From contig JAEYXO010000155.1 of assembly GCA_023431245.1 (NCBI GenBank), forward strand, positions 1 through 7,659: DNA of 7,659 nucleotides, given 5' to 3'. Under the pieces are notes generated by a model that saw nothing but the letters and a program-made list of their open reading frames with translations, was not told the origin of the DNA and did not search any database. The position numbers and the translations under genes are program-made. This DNA comes from Pseudomonadota bacterium. Lineage in GTDB: Bacteria; Pseudomonadota; Gammaproteobacteria; Burkholderiales; SG8-41. Positions 1 to 5,158 of the stretch are shown here, piece after piece; position 1 is the first letter of the stretch; each line of letters starts with the position of its first letter.

Positions 1-1
1 A

Positions 2-28
2 GTGCTCGCGGGGATTGCTCGGTACTGA
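2..28 (+). CDS. possible 3' end of an upstream gene (partial, perhaps aroA)
   Basis: Reading from base 2 gives the short tail VLAGIARY followed by a TGA stop at 26-28, one base before the cmk ATG. This spacing suits the last codons of a preceding gene in the same operon. In many betaproteobacteria aroA (EPSP synthase) precedes cmk, so aroA is the expected neighbour, but eight residues cannot prove it. A competing frame from base 1 stays open to a stop at 52-54 and would overlap cmk by 25 bases. The assignment rests on gene-order knowledge and spacing only. Confidence 0.3.
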   Translation: MLAGIARY

Positions 29-29
29 C

Positions 30-695
30 ATGGATGCCCTGCTGCCGCCGGTGATCGCGATCGATGGCCCTTCGGCGTCCGGCAAGGGGACGATTGCCGA
101 GGCGGTGGCGCAGCGGCTGGATTTTCATTATCTCGACAGCGGCGCCCTTTACCGGATCGTCGGGCTGGTGAGCGGCGAACGCGGCGCAAACCTCGATAGT
201 GATTTAGAAATATCAAACATCTCATTGAATTTAAACATAAAATTTAAATCCGGCCGGGTATGGGTGGATGCCCGCGATGTCTCGGAGCAGATCCGCGGTG
301 AAGTCGTCGGTGCCGCGGCTTCGCGGGTTGCCGCCTTGCCGGGGGTGCGCAAAGCCCTGATGTCGCTGCAGCGCAGCTTTCGTCGCCCCCCTGGACTGGT
401 GGCGGACGGGCGGGACATGGGGTCGGTGGTGTTTCCGGATGCGGCCCTCAAAATCTACCTGACGGCAAGCCCCGAGGAACGGGCGCGGAGGCGTCATAAG
501 CAGTTGATGGAAAAGGACTCCGGTGCTAGTATGGCGGCCCTTTTGCAGGACATCCGTGACCGCGATTTTCGCGATAGCACCCGCGCCGCGGCGCCCCTGC
601 TGAAGTGTGCCGATGCCATCGAGATCGACACCACCGGGATGCCGGTGGCCGATGTGGTGGCCCAGGTCCTGCATCTGTACCAGAAAACGCAGTAA
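30..695 (+). CDS. cmk: cytidylate kinase
   Basis: Cytoplasmic enzyme that transfers phosphate from ATP to CMP and dCMP, recycling pyrimidine nucleotides for RNA, DNA and CDP-activated lipids. From the ATG at 30 it has 221 residues, a normal family length. Visible landmarks are the P-loop GPSASGKGT (residues 13-21), the nucleotide-binding SGALYR (37-42), the segment GLVADGRDMGSVVFPDA (from 122; DGRDMG at 126-131), and the arginine-rich lid region with ERARRR and RDRDFRDSTR. An in-frame TTG at 15 would add five residues; ATG at 30 is preferred because the protein then begins close to the first beta strand and clear of the possible upstream stop at 26-28. No good ribosome binding site is seen for either start. 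Codons 56-73 form a strongly A+T-rich island with rare TTA and ATA codons, yet the protein has no obvious insertion there. rpsA follows 93 bases after the stop, the usual pairing in proteobacteria. Confidence 0.96.
   Translation: MDALLPPVIAIDGPSASGKGTIAEAVAQRLDFHYLDSGALYRIVGLVSGERGANLDSDLEISNISLNLNIKFKSGRVWVDARDVSEQIRGEVVGAAASRVAALPGVRKALMSLQRSFRRPPGLVADGRDMGSVVFPDAALKIYLTASPEERARRRHKQLMEKDSGASMAALLQDIRDRDFRDSTRAAAPLLKCADAIEIDTTGMPVADVVAQVLHLYQKTQ
196..249. other. A+T-rich island inside cmk
   Basis: By direct count 45 of these 54 bases are A or T (83%), while the surrounding gene is GC-rich. The frame stays open and encodes residues 56-73 of cytidylate kinase, in the CMP-binding part of the protein, using codons (TTA twice, ATA twice, TTG, AGT) that are scarce elsewhere in the window. 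No good -35/-10 pair was found by eye. It could be a local protein-binding or DNA-melting site, or simply a compositional accident. Confidence 0.6.
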
Positions 696-788
696 AAGCA
701 GCAAACAGGCGTCATGGGCCGCCAGGTCCGTGGCTTTTTTCAACACCACTCCCGTTTCCGCAATGGGTGTGATAACCTCCTGATTCCA
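696..788 (+). promoter_or_regulatory. rpsA leader, likely regulatory
   Basis: This 93-base gap separates the cmk stop from the rpsA start. It has no AGGAGG-like ribosome binding site. Instead bases 771-781 read GATAACCTCCT, which matches the conserved 16S rRNA 3' tail GATCACCTCCT at 10 of 11 positions and therefore resembles an anti-Shine-Dalgarno sequence, ending 7 bases before the ATG at 789. A 5-bp perfect stem can form between 743-747 and 766-770. In E. coli the rpsA initiation region also lacks a canonical Shine-Dalgarno sequence, is structured and is repressed by S1 itself; similar feedback here is inference. No convincing promoter was seen. Confidence 0.5.
721..740 (+). terminator. weak terminator-like hairpin in the rpsA leader
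   Basis: GCCA (721-724) can pair with TGGC (731-734) across a six-base loop and is followed at once by six T residues (735-740). The arrangement is that of an intrinsic terminator, but the stem is only 4 bp, far weaker than the one after ihfB. It might cause partial termination or attenuation between cmk and rpsA, or mark the end of a cmk-only transcript. Low confidence as a working terminator. Confidence 0.25.
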
Positions 789-2507
789 ATGATGAAAACA
801 ACCCCCCAAGCCGCCGTAGCCGAGAGCTTTGCCGCGCTCTTTGAAGAGAGCCTGTCGCGCAAGGAAATGCGCATCGGTGAAGTGATTACCGCTGAAGTGA
901 TGCGGATTGATGACAATTTTGTGGTCGTCAATGCCGGCCTGAAATCCGAAAGTTATGTGGCGGCGGAAGAATTCCGCGATGACCGCGGCGAGATGGAAGT
1001 CAAGCCGGGCGACTTTGTCAGCGTCGCCATCGAAGCCCTCGAAGACGGCTACGGCGAGACCCGCCTGTCGCGCGACAAGGCCAAGCGCCTCGCCGCCTGG
1101 CACGAGCTGGAAGACGCCCTCGAGAAGGGCAACATCGTCTCCGGCATGATCAGCGGCAAGGTCAAGGGCGGCCTGACCGTGATGATCAACGGCATCCGTG
1201 CCTTCCTGCCCGGCTCGCTGGTGGATACCCGCCCGGTCAAGGACACCACGCCGTACGAAAACAAGCAGATGGAATTCAAGGTCATCAAGCTTGACCGCAA
1301 ACGCAACAACGTCGTGGTTTCGCGCCGTGCCGTGCTGGAGGCCAGCCAGGGCGAGGAGCGCGCCAAGCTGCTCGAGAACCTGCGCGAAGGCGCCACCGTC
1401 AAGGGCATCGTCAAGAACATCACCGACTACGGCGCGTTCGTCGACCTCGGCGGCATCGACGGCCTGCTGCACATCACCGACCTGGCCTGGCGCCGCGTCA
1501 AGCATCCGTCCGAGATGCTCAGCGTCGGCGACGAAGTCACCGCCAAGGTGCTCAAGTTCGACCAGGAAAAGAACCGCGTTTCGCTGGGCATGAAGCAGCT
1601 GGGCGAGGATCCCTGGGTCGGCCTGTCGCGCCGCTACCCGCCCAACACACGCCTGTTCGGCAAGGTCTCGAACCTCACCGACTACGGCGCGTTCGTCGAG
1701 ATCGAGCCGGGCATCGAAGGCCTGGTGCACGTCTCCGAGATGGACTGGACCAACAAGAACGTGCATCCCTCGAAGGTCGTGCAGCTCGGCGACGAGGTCG
1801 AGGTCATGGTGCTGGAGATCGACGAGGACCGCCGCCGCATCTCGCTGGGCATGAAGCAGTGCATGGCGAATCCCTGGGAAGAGTTCTCGATGAACTTCAA
1901 GAAGGGCGACAAGGTGAAGGGCCAGATCAAGTCGATCACCGACTTCGGCATCTTCATCGGCCTGGCCGGCGGCATCGACGGCCTGGTCCACCTGTCCGAC
2001 CTCTCGTGGAACACGCCCGGCGAGGAAGCCGTGCGCAACTACAAGAAGGGCGAGGAAGTCGAGGCGCAGGTGCTGTCGATCGACGTCGAGCGCGAGCGCA
2101 TTTCGCTGGGCGTCAAGCAGCTGGAAGGCGACCCCTTCAGCAGCTACGTCGGCGGCCACGACAAGAACTCGATTGTCACCGGCACCGTCAAGTCGATCGA
2201 CGCCAAGGGCGCCGTGATCAGCCTCGAAGGCGAAATGGACGGTTACCTGCGCGCGTCGGAAGTGTCGCGCGACCGCGTGGAAGACATCCGCACCAAGCTG
2301 AAGGAAGGTGATTCGGTGACCGCGATGATCATCAACATCGATCGCAAGAACCGCACCATCAACCTGTCGATCAAGGCCAAAGACCTTGCGGAGGAGACCG
2401 AAGCCATGCAGAAGATGTCTTCGGAAAACAAGCAGGCGAGCACCGGCACGACCAACCTCGGGGCGCTGCTCAAGGCCAAGCTGGATACCGCCAATACTCA
2501 ACAATAA
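789..2507 (+). CDS. rpsA: 30S ribosomal protein S1
   Basis: S1 binds mRNA on the small ribosomal subunit, unfolds structured leaders and aids initiation on messages with weak ribosome binding sites. From ATG 789 the product has 572 residues (571 if the adjacent ATG at 792 is used), as expected for betaproteobacterial S1. The first family-like residues are ESFAALFEESL, so the upstream in-frame ATG at 714 is rejected. Six S1 (OB-fold) domains can be placed at about residues 29-97, 114-180, 200-268, 285-355, 372-442 and 459-528. Domains 3-5 show the strongest repeat signatures: TDYGAFV or TDFGIFI, GIDGL or GIEGL followed by H, and ISLGMKQ-type endings. Domains 1-2, which contact the ribosome, are more divergent, as usual. 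Domains 3 and 4 share a 24-base identical DNA segment (1421-1444 and 1676-1699). Third codon positions change from about 35% A/T in codons 1-74 to about 7% thereafter. No Shine-Dalgarno sequence precedes the start. Confidence 0.97.
   Translation: MMKTTPQAAVAESFAALFEESLSRKEMRIGEVITAEVMRIDDNFVVVNAGLKSESYVAAEEFRDDRGEMEVKPGDFVSVAIEALEDGYGETRLSRDKAKRLAAWHELEDALEKGNIVSGMISGKVKGGLTVMINGIRAFLPGSLVDTRPVKDTTPYENKQMEFKVIKLDRKRNNVVVSRRAVLEASQGEERAKLLENLREGATVKGIVKNITDYGAFVDLGGIDGLLHITDLAWRRVKHPSEMLSVGDEVTAKVLKFDQEKNRVSLGMKQLGEDPWVGLSRRYPPNTRLFGKVSNLTDYGAFVEIEPGIEGLVHVSEMDWTNKNVHPSKVVQLGDEVEVMVLEIDEDRRRISLGMKQCMANPWEEFSMNFKKGDKVKGQIKSITDFGIFIGLAGGIDGLVHLSDLSWNTPGEEAVRNYKKGEEVEAQVLSIDVERERISLGVKQLEGDPFSSYVGGHDKNSIVTGTVKSIDAKGAVISLEGEMDGYLRASEVSRDRVEDIRTKLKEGDSVTAMIINIDRKNRTINLSIKAKDLAEETEAMQKMSSENKQASTGTTNLGALLKAKLDTANTQQ
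1421..1699 (+). repeat. 24-base direct repeat between S1 domains 3 and 4
   Basis: Bases 1421-1444 and 1676-1699 are identical over 24 bases and lie 255 bases (85 codons) apart in the same frame. They encode the TDYGAFV core of the third and fourth S1 domains. A second shorter pair, 18 identical bases, lies at 1581-1598 and 1842-1859 and encodes SLGMKQ. These reflect domain duplication kept similar at DNA level by strong codon bias and protein constraint. Confidence 0.85.
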
Positions 2508-2512
2508 AGTTA

Positions 2513-2518
2513 AGGGAG
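2513..2518 (+). promoter_or_regulatory. ribosome binding site of ihfB
   Basis: AGGGAG ends 4 bases before the ihfB ATG at 2523, inside the 15-base gap after the rpsA stop. It is one of the few clear Shine-Dalgarno sequences in the window and fixes the ihfB start. Confidence 0.75.
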
Positions 2519-2522
2519 CATC

Positions 2523-2807
2523 ATGACCAAGTCGGAGTTGATCGCGAAGCTGGCTGCACGCTACCCACAGCTTGTGGCCAAGGACGCCGAACTGGCAGTG
2601 AAGATGATTCTCGACGCGATGGGCAAGAGCCTGTCGCAGGGGCAGCGCATCGAGATCAGGGGCTTTGGCAGTTTCGGACTCAACTACCGACCGCCGCGCA
2701 CCGGACGCAATCCCAAGTCCGGCGAGCGCGTGCAGGTGCCCGCGAAGTACGTGCCGCATTTCAAGGCCGGCAAGGAACTGCGCGAGCGCGTGGACATCAA
2801 GAAATAA
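2523..2807 (+). CDS. ihfB: integration host factor beta subunit
   Basis: IhfB pairs with IhfA to form a nucleoid protein that bends DNA sharply at specific sites, assisting transcription, replication and recombination. The 94-residue length equals that of E. coli IhfB and the sequence aligns from end to end: MTKSELI at the start, the IEIRGFGSF strand (43-51), the DNA-intercalating arm PRTGRNPKSGE with proline 64 at the tip, and the C-terminal YVPHFKAGKELRERV. The IEIRGFGSF and GRNP features separate it from the closely related HU proteins. It follows rpsA by 15 bases, an arrangement shared by beta- and gammaproteobacteria, and is followed by a strong terminator. Translation should be efficient given the good ribosome binding site. 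Confidence 0.97.
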   Translation: MTKSELIAKLAARYPQLVAKDAELAVKMILDAMGKSLSQGQRIEIRGFGSFGLNYRPPRTGRNPKSGERVQVPAKYVPHFKAGKELRERVDIKK

Positions 2808-2833
2808 CGGACGATCAGGCATCGTTCCCTCGG

Positions 2834-2863
2834 GCGGCATGGCTTAGGCCATGCCGCTTTTTT
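2834..2863 (+). terminator. strong intrinsic terminator after ihfB
   Basis: A perfect 10-bp GC-rich stem (left arm GCGGCATGGC at 2834-2843, right arm 2848-2857) with loop TTAG is followed by six T residues (2858-2863). The T tract is on one side only, so it acts on + strand transcription. It begins 26 bases after the ihfB stop and should end the cmk-rpsA-ihfB transcript, or reduce read-through into lapA. Confidence 0.92.
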
Positions 2864-2878
2864 ATGGGGCATGCGGCG

Positions 2879-2887
2879 TGATATTCT
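2879..2887 (+). promoter_or_regulatory. weak candidate extended -10 element for lapA
   Basis: TGATATTCT resembles an extended -10 (TG, one base, then TATTCT, four of six matches to TATAAT). No matching -35 is seen; the bases at that distance are the T tract of the terminator. Transcription from here would start almost at the lapA ATG (2897). It is listed because lapA needs a promoter downstream of the terminator unless it depends on read-through, and this is the only candidate in the 33-base gap. Confidence 0.2.
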
Positions 2888-2896
2888 CGAGCCGCC

Positions 2897-3199
2897 ATGC
2901 ATTACCTCCTGTGGATCGTCAAAGCCGTGCTGTTTTTCCTGATCCTGTCGTTCGCCATCGTGAACACGGATCCGGTCACCGTGCGTTACTACCTCGGCTA
3001 TCAATGGGAGGCGCCGCTGGTGCTGGTGCTGCTGGTCGCGGTCTGCGGGGGGGCAATGGTCGGCCTCGTGGCAGGACTGTTCCAGACCCTGCGCCTGCGG
3101 CGGGAAATCGCGGCCCTGAAGCGCGAAGTGCGCGCGCTGCAACCCTCGCCGCGCCCCGCCGAGCAGGCGCCGGTGCTGCCGCCCCCGGACCTGTTGTGA
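2897..3199 (+). CDS. lapA: lipopolysaccharide assembly protein A (LapA, DUF1049 family)
   Basis: Small inner-membrane protein of 100 residues, matching the usual size of LapA (E. coli YciS, 102). It has a first hydrophobic helix at about residues 3-22, a short periplasmic loop carrying the family-like NTDPVTVRYYLG, a second helix at about 40-62, then a basic, heptad-like helix (LRLRREIAALKREVRAL, 65-81) likely to form a cytoplasmic coiled coil, and a proline-rich tail. In E. coli LapA partners LapB in regulating LPS assembly; its exact biochemical role is less clear. It starts 33 bases after the terminator, has no recognisable Shine-Dalgarno sequence, and is followed by lapB after 13 bases, the conserved pairing that supports the call. 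Confidence 0.9.
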   Translation: MHYLLWIVKAVLFFLILSFAIVNTDPVTVRYYLGYQWEAPLVLVLLVAVCGGAMVGLVAGLFQTLRLRREIAALKREVRALQPSPRPAEQAPVLPPPDLL

Positions 3200-3212
3200 C
3201 GCGCTGACCGCA

Positions 3213-4388
3213 ATGGACTTTGAACTGTGGTGGTTGCTGGCGCTGCCGCTGTTTTTCGCGCTGGGCTGGATGGCGGCCCGGGTCGACATCCGGCAGATCG
3301 TTTCCGAATCGAGGCTGCTGCCGGCATCCTATTTCAGGGGCCTCAATTTCCTGCTGAACGAGCAGCCCGACAAGGCCATCGAAGCCTTCATCGAGGTGGC
3401 GCGGGGCAATCCCCAGACCATCGAGCTGCATTTCGCGCTGGGCAGCCTGTTCCGCCGCCGCGGCGAAGTCGAACGCGCGATCCGCATGCACCAGAGCCTG
3501 GTCGAGCGCGAAGACCTTCCGCAGGACCAGAAGCTGCAGGCGATGCTCGAGCTTGCCCAGGATTACCTGAAGGCCGGCCTGCTGGACCGGGCGGAAGAGC
3601 TGTTTCTCAAGCTCGACAACACGCCGCATGCCGAGGCGGCCCTGCGTTTCCTGCTCGACATCTATGAGCAGGAGAAGGAATGGCACAAGGCGATTGTCAT
3701 TGCCGAAAAGCTGGAGGAACTCAACGGCAGTTCCCTGCAGAAGGAAATCGCCAACTTCTGCTGCGAGATGGCGGCACGCGAGCTGATGCAGTCGCGGCCG
3801 GCGGATGCGCGGCCCCACCTTGTGCAGGCTCTGGCGCACCACCGGCTGTGCGTGCGCGCCAACCTGCTGCTGGGCGATGTCGAGCGCGATCTCGGCAACC
3901 GGCCGGCGGCGATCGCGGCCTGGCAGCGCATCGAGTCGCAGAATCCGGCCTATCTGTCGCTGGTCGCCGAACGCCTGCTCAAGGCCTACCGCGACGAAGA
4001 CCGGGCCGAAGAGGGGCTCAATCTGCTGCGCGGCTATCTCGAGAAATACGCCTCGGTGGATCTGCTCGACACCGTGTACCAGGCCACCTTGGCCGGCAGC
4101 GGCGCGGCTGCGGCCTACCGCCTAGTGCGCGACGAGGTACGGCGCACGCCGACGCTGCTCGGACTCGACAAGCTGCTGGAGGCGCAACTGCTGGAGGCTC
4201 CTGCAGAGCGCCGCCACGACCTCGAAATGATCAAGCAGCTGCTGCACCAGCACACCCGCAGCCTGTCGATGTACAAGTGCGAACACTGCGGTTTCCGCGC
4301 GCGCCAGTTCTACTGGCATTGTCCGGCCTGCGGTGAGTGGGAAACCTATGCGCCGCGGCGCACCGAGGAAAAGACCTTGCCCGCATGA
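3213..4388 (+). CDS. lapB: lipopolysaccharide assembly protein B (LapB), TPR and rubredoxin-type zinc protein
   Basis: LapB (YciM) is an essential inner-membrane-anchored protein in E. coli. It brings LpxC, the committed lipid A enzyme, to the FtsH protease and so balances LPS with phospholipid synthesis. The 391-residue product compares with 389 in E. coli. It has an N-terminal membrane helix (about 5-21, WWLLALPLFFALGWMAA), the conserved block RGLNFLLNEQPDKAIEAF that opens a run of tetratricopeptide repeats (about 40-330), and a C-terminal rubredoxin-like metal site with cysteines 356 and 359 (CEHC) and 370 and 373 (CPAC), followed by GEWETY. All four metal ligands are intact. No Shine-Dalgarno sequence precedes the ATG, so translation may be coupled to lapA. 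The stop codon overlaps the ribosome binding site of pyrF. Confidence 0.95.
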   Translation: MDFELWWLLALPLFFALGWMAARVDIRQIVSESRLLPASYFRGLNFLLNEQPDKAIEAFIEVARGNPQTIELHFALGSLFRRRGEVERAIRMHQSLVEREDLPQDQKLQAMLELAQDYLKAGLLDRAEELFLKLDNTPHAEAALRFLLDIYEQEKEWHKAIVIAEKLEELNGSSLQKEIANFCCEMAARELMQSRPADARPHLVQALAHHRLCVRANLLLGDVERDLGNRPAAIAAWQRIESQNPAYLSLVAERLLKAYRDEDRAEEGLNLLRGYLEKYASVDLLDTVYQATLAGSGAAAAYRLVRDEVRRTPTLLGLDKLLEAQLLEAPAERRHDLEMIKQLLHQHTRSLSMYKCEHCGFRARQFYWHCPACGEWETYAPRRTEEKTLPA

Positions 4389-4392
4389 GGAA
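4387..4392 (+). promoter_or_regulatory. ribosome binding site of pyrF, overlapping the lapB stop
   Basis: GAGGAA begins within the lapB TGA (4386-4388) and lies 9 bases before the ATG at 4402. It supports that ATG over the in-frame upstream ATG at 4333, which would sit inside the zinc-site region of lapB. The overlap suggests translation of pyrF is linked to termination on lapB. Confidence 0.6.
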
Positions 4393-4401
4393 GACCGGCT
4401 T

Positions 4402-5118
4402 ATGAACACCGCACAACACGGACCGCGCGTCATTGTCGCGCTGGACTATGCCGGCGCCGCCGAGGCGCTGGCTTTTGCAGAGCGGCTGGATCCGGCGCGC
4501 TGCCGGGTCAAGGTCGGCAAGGAGTTGTTCACCGTGGCGGGGCCCGCGCTGGTGGAACAGCTGGTCAAGCGCGGATTCGACCTGTTTCTGGATCTCAAGT
4601 ATCACGACATTCCGAATACCGTCGCCTCGGCCTGCAAATCGGCGGCAGGGCTGGGTGTCTGGATGATCAACGTTCATGCGAGCGGTGGCAGGACCATGAT
4701 GCAGGCGGCGCGTGAAGCACTGGCGGGTTTTGCGCGCCCGCCCAAGCTGATTGCGGTCACGGTGCTGACCAGCCTGGGCGCCGAGGATCTCCGGGAAACG
4801 GGTCATGCCGAGCCGCCCGAGGTGCTGGCCGAACGCCTGGCCCGCCTGGCGGCCGCAAGCGGCATGGACGGCGTGGTCTGCTCGGCGCAGGAAGCGCCGC
4901 GGCTGCGCGCGGCCTGCGGCCCGGATTTCTGCCTGGTGACACCGGGCATCCGCCTGCCCGACGCCGCGCAGGACGACCAGAAGCGCATCGTCACGCCGCA
5001 GGCCGCGATCGCCGGCGGTGCGGATTATCTGGTGGTCGGCCGGCCGATTACCCGCGCGGCCGATCCCCTGGCGGTGCTCGACCGCATCAATGCCGACATT
5101 GCCGCAGCGCTGGCCTGA
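4402..5118 (+). CDS. pyrF: orotidine 5'-phosphate decarboxylase
   Basis: Cytoplasmic enzyme that decarboxylates orotidine 5'-phosphate to UMP, the last step of de novo pyrimidine synthesis. From ATG 4402 it has 238 residues, typical of the short bacterial (group I) form. The TIM-barrel landmarks are present: VALD (12-15), KVGKELF (37-43), the catalytic DLKYHDIPNTV with aspartate 64, lysine 66 and aspartate 69, VTPGIR (179-184), and the phosphate-binding GADYLVVGRPIT with arginine 214. pyrF follows lapB by 13 bases, as it also follows lapAB in E. coli. It supplies UMP while cmk at the left end acts on CMP, so two pyrimidine steps flank the lap genes, though probably in separate transcripts. 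No catalytic residue is missing. Confidence 0.97.
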   Translation: MNTAQHGPRVIVALDYAGAAEALAFAERLDPARCRVKVGKELFTVAGPALVEQLVKRGFDLFLDLKYHDIPNTVASACKSAAGLGVWMINVHASGGRTMMQAAREALAGFARPPKLIAVTVLTSLGAEDLRETGHAEPPEVLAERLARLAAASGMDGVVCSAQEAPRLRAACGPDFCLVTPGIRLPDAAQDDQKRIVTPQAAIAGGADYLVVGRPITRAADPLAVLDRINADIAAALA

Positions 5119-5131
5119 GCGTTTCGCCGCT

Positions 5132-5137
5132 TAAAAT
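5132..5137 (+). promoter_or_regulatory. candidate -10 element before rfaE1
   Basis: TAAAAT matches the sigma-70 -10 consensus TATAAT at five of six positions and sits in a short A/T-rich patch (5131-5138) within the 40-base gap between pyrF and rfaE1. The -35 is poor: CTGGCC at 5110-5115, 16 bases upstream, matches about three of six. A start of transcription near 5144 would leave about 15 bases before the ATG at 5159. This could be an internal promoter for rfaE1-hldD-cysM. Confidence 0.35.
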
Positions 5138-5158
5138 AACGGATTGAACCAAGCCGAC

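Noticed and set aside
211..223. Possible IHF binding site (TATCAA half) in the A+T-rich island of cmk.
   Set aside because: The first half fits the consensus, but the TTR at the required spacing is absent (CTC instead). Too weak to call.
714..788. N-terminal extension of rpsA from the in-frame ATG at 714.
   Set aside because: The extra 25 residues do not resemble S1, which begins near ESFAALFEESL. The stretch contains the hairpin, T tract and CCTCCT block better explained as an untranslated leader.
231..2840. Very long antisense open frame (869 codons, - strand) opposite cmk, rpsA and ihfB.
   Set aside because: It lies opposite three unmistakable genes. GC-rich codon bias removes stops from the opposite strand in this register, and the translation is an Ala/His/Asp/Leu/Val-rich sequence with no recognisable domain and no ribosome binding site. 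It is a shadow of rpsA codon use.
4333..4401. N-terminal extension of pyrF from the in-frame ATG at 4333.
   Set aside because: It would overlap the conserved zinc-site end of lapB, and the ATG at 4402 has its own ribosome binding site and gives the standard 238-residue length.
5118..5131. Hairpin AGCG/CGCT just after the pyrF stop as a terminator.
   Set aside because: The stem is only 4 bp and is followed by TAAAAT, not a T tract; more likely part of a promoter region.
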